This document shows, in pieces, positions 1-5,861 of a stretch of DNA of 6,300 nucleotides. The notes beneath the pieces were generated by a model that was not told the DNA's origin, made no database searches, and was given only the letters and a program-made list of their open reading frames with translations. Source of the stretch: JACCYI01 sp036389195 (GTDB lineage Bacteria; Actinomycetota; Thermoleophilia; Solirubrobacterales; Solirubrobacteraceae); assembly GCA_036389195.1 (NCBI GenBank), contig DASVQH010000539.1:1-6300 (forward strand). Direction: 5' to 3'. Both the position numbers and the translations under genes were made by a program. How positions within the stretch are numbered: position 1 is the first letter of the stretch; every line of letters starts with the position of its first letter.

Positions 1-893
1 CTGAAGTGAGGGGTCAGACCCCTCGGGGTGAGGCGCTCGCGCTGCGGGCCAACGGTGGCGGCGGGGTCCGCGGCCGACGGGAAGCCCGCGCGGAACACCG
101 CGAAGCGCTCGAGCAGGCCGCCCGCCAGCAGTGCGGCGCCGCCGAGGACCGCGGCGGGGCGGCGCTCGCGCCCGCGGGTCGCCACCGCAAGCCCGCCGGC
201 CGCGATCAGCCCGTGGGCGGCGCGCTTGCACGCGCCCGCCGCCCCCTCGCCGTAGGGCGAGCCGATCGCGCCGAGCCGCCGCTCCATCACGCGCATCGCG
301 GCGACCTCGGCGACCGCGCCGGCCAGCGCCAGCCGGCGCGCCGGGCCGGCCTCGGACGGCGGCGCCAGGGCCGTCGCCGCCGCGCCCGCGCTCAGCGCCG
401 CGCCGGCGGCGAAGACGAACGGCAGCATCCGGCGCGCGTCGCGCCACACCGGGACCGCCGTCTGGGCGATCAGCACCGCCGTGTAGGTCGACAGCGGCAG
501 CCCCAGCAGCGCCGCGACGGGCCGCGCCGCGCGCGCCGGCGCCGCGAGCCGCCCGCTGAGCGCGTGCACCGCCGCCACGCCGACGTTGACCGACGCGGCG
601 GCGAGGATCCACGTCCCGACGCTCATCGGCGACGTCACCTTGAAGACCCGCAGCATGTACAGGAAGCGGCGCCGGACGCCGAGGTCGGAGATCAGCAGCG
701 GCGCGCTGACCGCGGCGGCGCCCAGCGACGTCGCCCACGCGCGCCGCGCCAGCGCCGTGTCGCCGTCCGCGTACGCGAGGACCGCCGAGGCGCCCGCGAG
801 CCCGCCGCAGAAGAAGTAGACCGGCACCTCTGGCTTCCAGACCGGCTGCTTGAGCACCGGCTGGCCGTGGTAGGAGCGCGGCTCGCCACTCAC
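1..893 (-). CDS. nrfD: NrfD-family membrane subunit of formate dehydrogenase (C-terminus cut by window edge)
   Basis: This is the third gene of the formate dehydrogenase operon and likely the membrane anchor and quinone-reactive subunit that receives electrons from FdhB. It is read from a GTG at 893 that overlaps the fdhB TGA as GTGA; 297 codons are open to the left edge, with no stop seen. Family signatures are WKPEVPVYFFCGGLAGAS (residues 19-36), LLISDLGVRRRFLYMLRVFK (66-85) followed by TSPMSVGTW (87-95), and a C-terminal VFRAGFPSAADP...TVGPQRER (266-287). About eight hydrophobic segments are visible, near residues 24-42, 52-72, 94-112, 125-147, 157-177, 187-203, 225-239 and 247-262, which fits the eight-helix NrfD/PsrC fold. 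It lacks the look of the four-helix cytochrome b subunit (FdnI) used by E. coli. The family motif TVGPQRER normally lies close to the C-terminus, so the stop is probably just outside the window. The last visible residues (about 289-297, TPRGLTPHF) are encoded by a palindromic repeat. Family call is confident; the exact electron acceptor is inference. Confidence 0.88.
   Translation of the reverse strand, partial: MSGEPRSYHGQPVLKQPVWKPEVPVYFFCGGLAGASAVLAYADGDTALARRAWATSLGAAAVSAPLLISDLGVRRRFLYMLRVFKVTSPMSVGTWILAAASVNVGVAAVHALSGRLAAPARAARPVAALLGLPLSTYTAVLIAQTAVPVWRDARRMLPFVFAAGAALSAGAAATALAPPSEAGPARRLALAGAVAEVAAMRVMERRLGAIGSPYGEGAAGACKRAAHGLIAAGGLAVATRGRERRPAAVLGGAALLAGGLLERFAVFRAGFPSAADPAATVGPQRERLTPRGLTPHF
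8..24. repeat. Perfect 8-bp palindrome with one central base
   Basis: The sequence GAGGGGTCAGACCCCTC has two perfect 8-base arms (8-15 and 17-24) around a single A at 16. It lies inside the open frame of the NrfD-family gene, at its extreme 3' end, and encodes part of TPRGLTPHF. In RNA a one-base loop is not sterically possible, so the stem would open to about 6-7 bp. The compact symmetric form looks like a dispersed intergenic palindrome or a terminator stem placed at a gene end. Copy number in the genome cannot be seen here, so repeat status is inference. Confidence 0.5.
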
Positions 894-1768
894 CGGCGCC
901 CGCCCAACGCGGCGAGCGCGATCGTGGCGCCCAGCGCCAGCGCCGCCGCGCCGGCCGCCGCCCAGGTGCTCCCGAGGTCGCGCGTAGGGTCGACCGGGTC
1001 GGGCGGCAGGCCGTAGACCTCGGGGTCGTCGAGCAGCAGGAAGAACGCGTGGGCGCCGCCGACCCCGTCGTCCTCGCCGGCCAGGTAGAGCTGGGCCTTC
1101 TCGGCGCCCGCCTCGGTCAGCCGCTCGAGCCGCGCCTCGGCCCGCGCACGCAGGTCGTCGAGCTCGCCGAACTGGATCGAGTCGGTCGGGCACGCCTGGG
1201 CGCACGCGGGCTGCTGATCGTCCTTGAGGCGGTCGTAGCAGAGGGTGCACTTCCAGACGCGGCCGTCGCCCTCGCGCCGGCCGAGCACCCCGAACGGGCA
1301 CGCGCTCACGCAGTAGCCGCAGCCGTTGCAGATGTCCTGCTGCACGACGACCGTGTCGAACTCCGTGCGAAACAGCGCGCCGGTCGGGCAGACGTTCAGG
1401 CAGGCGGCGTCCGAGCAGTGCTTGCAGACGTCGGAGGCCATCAGCCAGCGCAGCCCGTCGCCGTCCTGGTAGGTCTGCAGGCCGGTGCCGGCGGCGAGCT
1501 GCTCGAGCTCCGCCTGCGCCACGAGCCCCGCCTCGGGCGAGAGCGGCTTGCGCTGCTCGACGAACGCGACGTGCCGCCAGTCGTCGGCGCCGAGCGCGAG
1601 CGTGTTGTCGTAGGACCTGCCGGTGAAGCCGCGCGAGGACTGCGGCACGTCGTTCCACTCCTTGCAGGCGACCTCGCACGCCTTGCAGCCGATGCACAGG
1701 CTCGTGTCCGTGAAGAAGCCCATCCGCGGCTTCTGCGCGCCGCCGTAGGTCTGCACCGCGAGCTTCAC
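890..1768 (-). CDS. fdhB: Formate dehydrogenase iron-sulfur (beta) subunit, four [4Fe-4S] clusters plus C-terminal membrane helix
   Basis: FdhB carries electrons from the catalytic subunit to the membrane subunit. The 292-residue product has 16 cysteines in four ferredoxin-type groups: C25-C28-C31-C35, C115-C118-C123-C127, C147-C150-C153-C157 and C174-C177-C189-C193, enough for four [4Fe-4S] clusters. A hydrophobic Ala/Leu helix (about 269-288) followed by GGRR ends the protein, as in E. coli FdnH/FdoH, which are of nearly the same length and layout. The GTG start at 1768 overlaps the fdhA stop as GTGA, and the stop overlaps the next gene's GTG the same way, so translation is probably coupled along the operon. 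The frame stays open far upstream of 1768, but that part lies inside fdhA and has no FeS motif, so the overlap-coupled GTG was chosen. A charged stretch at 203-224 precedes the membrane helix. The C-terminal RR would favour a cytoplasmic C-terminus by the positive-inside rule, hence an external FeS domain, which sits oddly with an FdhA that shows no Tat signal. Confidence 0.95.
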   Translation of the reverse strand: MKLAVQTYGGAQKPRMGFFTDTSLCIGCKACEVACKEWNDVPQSSRGFTGRSYDNTLALGADDWRHVAFVEQRKPLSPEAGLVAQAELEQLAAGTGLQTYQDGDGLRWLMASDVCKHCSDAACLNVCPTGALFRTEFDTVVVQQDICNGCGYCVSACPFGVLGRREGDGRVWKCTLCYDRLKDDQQPACAQACPTDSIQFGELDDLRARAEARLERLTEAGAEKAQLYLAGEDDGVGGAHAFFLLLDDPEVYGLPPDPVDPTRDLGSTWAAAGAAALALGATIALAALGGRR

Positions 1769-4700
1769 GACGGCTCGACTCCGGCGCGCCGTCGGTAGGC
1801 CTCGACGTAGCACGCCAGCGCCGGTCCGCGCGGCCGCCGCCCCGGCTGGATGTCGCAGGTCAGCGCCTTGTACTCCGAGATGTGCGTGTTGCGGTCGAGG
1901 ATCAGCGGCAGCAGGTCGTTGGCCGAGTCGCCCGTCACGAGCCCGCGGCGGCCCCAGTGGTACGGCAGCCCGACCTGGTGGGCGACCACGCCGCCGACGT
2001 CCAGCGGCTGCACCCGGTCGGTGACCATCACCCGCGCCTCGATCGCGCTGCGGGTCGTCACGACGGTCGCCCAGCCGCCGTGCTCCAGCCCGCGCTCCGC
2101 CGCCAGCGCGCGGCTCACCTCGCAGAACGGCTCCGGCTGCAGCTCGGCGAGGTGCGGCACCGTCCGCGACATGCCGCCCGCGGTGTGGTGCTCGGTCAGC
2201 CGGTAGGTGGTCAGCACGTACGGGAAGACCTCGGCGCCCGGCTCGGCCCCCGACGGGTTGTACGGGTTCTCCGGCCGCTCGAAGGTCTCGCGGGTCGGGC
2301 TCTTGCCCTGCGCGTAGAGCGGGTTCGCGAACGGCGACTCGTGCGGCTCGTAGTGCGCCGGCAGCGGCCCGTCGACCAGGCCGGTCGCGGCGTAGAGCCA
2401 GCCGAGGCCGTCCGGATGGACGATGAACGGCGCGTCGCCGTGGATGGCGTCCATCCCCGCCGGCGCGTCCCCCTCGGGGACGTAGCCGGGCGCCTTGTCG
2501 AGCGGGAAGTCCACCGCGTCGCCGAGCGAGCGCCACGTCCCGGCGGCGTCGTCCCACCACACGTAGCGCTTGCGCTCCGACCACGGATTGCCCTCCGGGT
2601 CGGCGGACGCGCGGTTGTAGAGGATGCGGCGGTTGCCGGGCCACGCCCAGCCCCACTCCGGCGCGATCCAGCTCTGCTCGCCGCCGGGCTTGCGGCGCGC
2701 GGCCTGGTTGACGCCGTCCGCGTAGATGCCGGCGTGGATCCACGAGCCGCAGCTCGTCGAGCCGTCGTCGGCGAGCTCCTCGTAGCGCCCGATCGGCGTG
2801 CCGTCGGCGCGCCGGCCGTTGATCTCGCGCAGGACCGCGTCGCCGTCGGGCTCCTGGTTGGGCCCGTGGACCGGGTAGGTCCACGCGAGGTCGAGGATCG
2901 GCCGGTCGCGCGCCTCGGCGGAGTCCGCGAGCTTCTCGCGGATGCGGCGCATCAGGTGGTAGGCGAACCACAGCTCCGAGCGGCAGTCGCCGGGCGGCTC
3001 GATCGCCTTCTCGCGCCACTGCAGCAGCCGCTGGGTGTTGGTGAAGGTCCCCTCCTTCTCGGTGTGCGCCGCCGCCGGGAGGAAGAACACCTCGGTGCCG
3101 ATCGCCTCCGGGCACGTCTCCCCCGTCTCGATCTCCGGCGAGTCGTGCCAGAACGCCGCCGTCTCGATCTCGCTCAGGTCACGGACCACCAGCCAGTCGA
3201 GCGCGGCGAGCGCCCGCCGCACGAGGCCCGCGTTGGCCGAGCCCACGGCCGGGTTCTGCCCCATGACGATGAAGCCCGTCGTGTCGCCGTCGAGCATCCG
3301 CTGCAGCATCGCGTAGTGCGAGTGGTCGCCGTCGATGCGCGGCAGGTGGCCGAAGCAGAAGTCGTTCTCCGGCGTGGCGGCGTCGCCCCACCACGCCTTC
3401 AGCAGGCTCACCGTGTAGGCCTTCAGCGAGCCCCACGCGCCCGTGCGCGGCCCGCTGCCGGCGACGAACTCGTCGAGCGCGTCACCCACGTACGGGTGCG
3501 GCTGCGGGATGTAGCCCGGCAGGATGTCGTAGAGCGTCGGGATGTCCGTCGAGCCCTGGATGTTCGCGTGCCCGCGCAGCGCCAGGATGCCGCCGCCGGG
3601 CCGCCCGACGTTGCCCAGCAGCAGCTGGACGATCGCGGCCGCGCGGATGATCTGGACACCGGTGGTGTGCTGCGTCCAGCCGACGGCGTAGCAGATCGCT
3701 CCGGTCCGCTCGTGGCCCGAGTTGCGGCACATGGTCTCGGCGACCTGCCGGAACTGCGCGGGCGGGATGCCGCAGACGCGCTCGACCATCTCCGGCGTGT
3801 AGCGCGCGTAGTGGCGCTTGAGGATCTGGAAGACGCAGCGGGGATGCTCGAGGCTCCAGTCCTCCTCGGGCGGCTCGCCTTCGTCGAGGTCCATGCCGTG
3901 GGCGCCGTGCGCCTGGTCGCCCGACACGTCGCCCGAGTGCTCCTTCTTGCCGGCGATCTGGTCGGCGGACGTCCGCTCGTAGCCCCAGCTGTCGACCTGG
4001 TAGAGCGCCTCGTCCGGCTCCCAGCCGGAGAACATCCCGTCGAGGTCCTCGGTGTCGCGGAAGTCCTCCTTCACGATCGCGCGGGCGTTCGTGTAGTGGC
4101 GCACGTACTCGCGGAACTCGCTGCCGGTGCTGAGGATGTGGTTGACGATCGCGCCGAGGAACACGATGTCCGACCCCGCGCGGATCGGGACGTGGAGGTC
4201 GGCCATCGCGCTCGTGCGCGTGTACCGCGGGTCGACGTGCATGACCGTGGCGCCGCGCTCCTTGGCCTCGATCACCCACTGGAAGCCGACCGGGTGCTGC
4301 TCGGCCATGTTCGAGCCCATGATCAGGATCGAGTCCGCGTTCTGGAGGTCCTGCTGGAACGTGGTGGCGCCGCCGCGCCCGAACGAGGTCCCCAGACCGG
4401 GGACCGTGGAGGAGTGTCATATCCGGGCCTGGTTCTCGATCGACACCGCGCCGAGCGCCGAGAACGCCTTCTTGAGCAGGTAGTTCTCCTCGCCGTCGAG
4501 CGTCGCGCCGCCGAGGCCGCAGAAGCCGAGCGTCCGCCGCAGCGGCTCGCCGTCGGCGTTCGTGTCCTCCCACGTGGCCGCGCGGGTGGCGATCACGCGG
4601 TCCGCGATCATGTCCATCGCGAGCTCGAGGTCGAGGTCCTCCCATTCGGTCGCGTGCGGCCGGCGGTACTTGACCTTGTGCTCGCGCAGCGGCGAGTTGA

Positions 4701-4965
4701 CGTAGCCGCGCGACGCGGCGCCCTTCGGGCACAGCCGCCCGCGCGAGATCGGGCTGTCCGGATCGCCCTCGATCTGCACGACCTGCTCGTCCTTGACGAA
4801 CACCTTCTGGCCGCACCCCACCGCGCAGTACGGGCACACCGACCTCACCACCCGGTCCGCCGTCCGCGTCCGCGGCGTCAGCGCCTCCGAGCGCTTGGAC
4901 TGCACCGATCGCGCGAGCCTGAACGGGTCGGTCGTCAGCTGCCGGATCAGCGGCGGGAGCGCCAC
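1765..4965 (-). CDS. fdhA: Selenocysteine-containing formate dehydrogenase, catalytic alpha subunit (in-frame TGA read as Sec183)
   Basis: The product oxidises formate to CO2 at a bis-MGD Mo or W centre ligated by selenocysteine. It is 1066 residues when the TGA at 4417-4419 is read as Sec183. Order of parts: a [4Fe-4S] site C44-C47-C51...C79 with CPKG (79-82), where Lys81 is the conserved electron-transfer lysine; the active-site motif ENQARI-U183-H184 with the catalytic histidine; FGRGGATT (195-202); MGSNMAEQHPVGF (216-228); GWTQHT (429-434); RGHANIQGSTD (464-474); a tungsten/FdnG-like WGWAWPGNRRILYNRASAD block (771-789); and a C-terminal cofactor-binding domain with PYVLTTYRLTEH (about 915-926). 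The sequence follows E. coli FdnG/FdoG along its length. Two differences stand out: an acidic/His-rich linker (about 335-370) and a short extra C-terminus after CDIQPG. The GTG at 4965 was chosen because it gives the short lead-in to the first cysteines and follows a TAGGGT box by seven bases. An upstream in-frame start at 5073 would add a Pro/Arg-rich stretch and overlap the divergent gene. No Tat signal is visible from either start. The downstream ATG at 4320 would remove the FeS site and Sec, so it is not a real start. Confidence 0.95.
4387..4405 (-). promoter_or_regulatory. Bacterial SECIS hairpin for the fdhA Sec codon
   Basis: On the coding strand GGTCCCC-GGTCT-GGGGACC forms a perfect 7-bp stem with a five-base GGTCT loop. 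It begins 11 nucleotides after the TGA (4417-4419). In E. coli fdhF the SelB-binding hairpin (GGUUGCAGGUCUGCACC) also begins 11 nucleotides after UGA and exposes the same GGUCU. It lies within the coding frame and encodes roughly VPGLGT, so it serves as both protein code and RNA signal. The bulged U of the E. coli stem, important for SelB contact, is absent here because the stem is fully paired. SelB binding is inferred from placement and loop identity. Confidence 0.88.
4417..4419 (-). other. In-frame TGA recoded as selenocysteine
   Basis: The TGA sits exactly where E. coli FdnG (NQARV-U-HGPTV) and other Sec formate dehydrogenases carry selenocysteine. It is preceded by ENQARI and followed by HSSTV. 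The frame is unbroken on both sides, with family motifs throughout, so this is not a frameshift or decay. Cys homologues use TGC or TGT at the same place. Confidence 0.95.
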
Positions 4966-4972
4966 GCCCGCG

Positions 4973-4978
4973 ACCCTA
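4973..4978 (-). promoter_or_regulatory. fdhA: Candidate -10 element of a leaderless fdhA promoter
   Basis: On the minus strand TAGGGT fits the actinobacterial -10 consensus TANNNT. Exactly seven bases separate it from the fdhA GTG at 4965, so transcription would start at or next to the start codon. No -35 resembling TTGACA is present about 17 bases upstream, which is common for such promoters. The same bases (GGTAGGG) could instead act as a poor Shine-Dalgarno, about 7 bases before the GTG. I see no clear operator in the 88-bp divergent spacer (4966-5053), which is otherwise GC-rich low-complexity sequence, and no TANNNT box facing the plus-strand gene. Confidence 0.4.
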
Positions 4979-5053
4979 CCCGGCGGCCCCGCCGTTCGCG
5001 CGCGCGGCGCCGGAGGTTGGCGCGGCCGCCACGACGGGCATCCCCTGCAGCAG

Positions 5054-5485
5054 GTGGCGGCGGGACGGGACAACTACGCGGCGGCGTTGCGCATCACGCT
5101 GCGCAACACGGCGGCGGCGTACGGCTACGCGCTGACCATCGGCTCGACGGTGGCGATCCTCATCCGCCTGCACGGGCGGCCCGAGATCGGCGAGATCTTC
5201 GGGTTCGCGATGGGCGGGCTCATCGCCTTCGTGCTGCTGGAGGTCGGCCTCGCCGCGCTCCACGGCCACGACGGGCGCACGCCCGAGCACGCGTTCCCGT
5301 TCGCGGGGGCGCTCAACGTCTTCTCGGTCCCGGCGGCGCTGGGCGTCGTGACCGGCCTGGCGCACCTGACCGAGGGCTGGCTCGTCTGGGCCCTCGGCCC
5401 CCTGGCCGCGACGGCGATCTACATGCTCGCCGTCGCGGTGCAGGTGACGCTGGTCGACACGGTCCGGCGCCGGGCCGACCGGTGA
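5054..5485 (+). CDS. Hypothetical four-helix integral membrane protein
   Basis: I do not recognise this 143-residue protein. It has four clear hydrophobic segments, at about 21-39, 47-69, 82-105 and 110-134. A short basic amphipathic N-terminus (GRDNYAAALRITLRNT) and a basic C-terminus (VRRRADR) place both ends in the cytoplasm by the positive-inside rule. The loops between helices 1-2 (RLHGRPEIGE) and 2-3 (HGHDGRTPEHAFPF) carry histidines (H40, H70, H72, H79) and acidic residues. The GTG at 5054 is the only good start in frame near the hydrophobic part: upstream sequence in frame is Gly/Arg-rich and runs antisense through the fdhA start. No strong ribosome-binding site precedes it; GGAGG at 5012-5016 is too far away. 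A TTG at 5087 is an alternative. It is divergent from fdhA, so shared control is possible, but nothing in the protein suggests a formate dehydrogenase role. Confidence 0.75.
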   Translation: MAAGRDNYAAALRITLRNTAAAYGYALTIGSTVAILIRLHGRPEIGEIFGFAMGGLIAFVLLEVGLAALHGHDGRTPEHAFPFAGALNVFSVPAALGVVTGLAHLTEGWLVWALGPLAATAIYMLAVAVQVTLVDTVRRRADR

Positions 5486-5539
5486 GAAACGGACCGGCTT
5501 CTCGTCGTATGCGCAAGAACGCGCGCCCTTGTCCGTTTC
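5486..5539. repeat. 9-bp inverted repeat in the leader of the small gene
   Basis: GAAACGGAC (5486-5494) is matched by its exact reverse complement GTCCGTTTC (5531-5539) across a 36-base spacer. The arms are less GC-rich than the surroundings and begin directly after the stop codon of the four-helix protein gene. The right arm ends 13 bases before the purine-rich ribosome-binding region of the 76-residue gene. It could be an RNA stem in the leader or terminator region, or a pair of protein-binding half-sites. An alternative short hairpin, GAGAA (5484-5488) with TTCTC (5499-5503), overlaps the left arm and cannot form at the same time. Confidence 0.4.
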
Positions 5540-5566
5540 ATGACCAGAAGTCGGAGGAGAGGAGAA

Positions 5567-5572
5567 GAGGAG
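5567..5572 (+). promoter_or_regulatory. Strong Shine-Dalgarno that fixes the start of the 76-residue gene
   Basis: GAGGAG lies five bases before the ATG at 5578, at the end of an uninterrupted purine run that also contains GGAGGAGAGGAG from 5553. This supports ATG 5578 over the in-frame ATG at 5509, which has no such site. It is much the strongest ribosome-binding signal in the window. Confidence 0.8.
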
Positions 5573-5577
5573 ACAGC

Positions 5578-5808
5578 ATGCGAGGCACGACGGAGCGGAG
5601 ATCCGGAAGCCGGCGGATCAGCCCGGAGCGGTGGGAGCCGTTCACCGACCGCGAGCTGCACCGGCTCTACGCGCGGCTGGTGGCCGGCGAGGACGATGAC
5701 CGCTCGGCGGCGCGCATGGCCGAGGAGATCGTCGTGCAGGCCGACCAGCGCGGGCCCTACCGCGCGAAGTACATCGTCGAGCACGACCAGACGACCCTGA
5801 ACGCCTGA
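5578..5808 (+). CDS. Small charged hypothetical protein (76 residues)
   Basis: I do not recognise this protein. It is soluble, has no cysteine and no membrane segment, and is rich in Arg, Glu and Asp. The first 15 residues are basic and probably disordered. The rest looks helical: PFTDRELHRLYARLVAGEDDD (21-41) then RSAARMAEEIVVQADQRGPYRAKYIVEHDQ (42-71), with a Gly-Pro turn at 59-60. The start is set by the excellent ribosome-binding site just upstream. An in-frame ATG at 5509 would add 23 residues (starting MRKNARPCPFHD), but the strong site would then lie inside the gene. It follows the four-helix protein gene by 92 bases and is followed by a GC hairpin, so it may be its own transcript. The strong translation signal and small size suggest an abundant or regulatory protein; this is inference only. 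Confidence 0.7.
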   Translation: MRGTTERRSGSRRISPERWEPFTDRELHRLYARLVAGEDDDRSAARMAEEIVVQADQRGPYRAKYIVEHDQTTLNA

Positions 5809-5811
5809 AGC

Positions 5812-5828
5812 CCGGCCGCCGCGGCCGG
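5812..5828. terminator. GC-rich hairpin, probable terminator after the small gene
   Basis: CCGGCCG-CCG-CGGCCGG forms a 7-bp all-GC stem with a three-base loop, starting three bases after the TGA of the 76-residue gene. There is no T-run after it (TAACGTCG follows), so it is not a classical intrinsic terminator. Hairpins without a T-tract are often proposed as terminators in high-GC actinobacteria. GC-rich sequence makes chance palindromes frequent, hence the moderate score. A TAACGT box (5829-5834) immediately after it could be a -10 for the next gene. Confidence 0.4.
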
Positions 5829-5861
5829 TAACGTCGCTCACCCGATGGGCGGCCTTCCCCC

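Noticed and set aside
6..1016. Plus-strand open frame of about 336 codons
   Set aside because: It is antisense to the NrfD-family gene and the end of fdhB, consists of Arg/Ala-rich low-complexity sequence, and the minus strand shows clear NrfD motifs.
1769..3115. Long upstream extension of the fdhB frame
   Set aside because: It is an alternate frame of fdhA with Arg/Pro/Ala-rich sequence and no FeS motif; the GTG at 1768 is coupled to the fdhA stop.
1765..4320. A separate gene starting at the ATG at 4320
   Set aside because: It would lack the FeS site and catalytic Sec; the start MGSNMAEQHP is an internal conserved motif of FdhA.
4417..4419. TGA as a nonsense mutation making fdhA a pseudogene
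   Set aside because: The stop falls exactly at the family's Sec position, the frame and motifs continue without damage, and a SECIS-like hairpin follows at the correct distance.
4966..5073. N-terminal extension of FdhA to 5073
   Set aside because: The extra 36 residues are Pro/Arg/Ala-rich without a signal peptide or family similarity and overlap the divergent membrane protein gene. The GTG at 4965 fits better, although start choice is not proven.
5509..5577. Upstream ATG at 5509 for the small gene
   Set aside because: It is in frame but has no ribosome-binding site, while the ATG at 5578 has a near-ideal one; kept only as an alternative.
1882..5808. Very long plus-strand open frame (over 1300 codons)
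   Set aside because: It runs antisense to fdhA, is Arg/Ala/Val-rich with no motif, and is a typical high-GC shadow. Its last 76 codons coincide with the real small gene.
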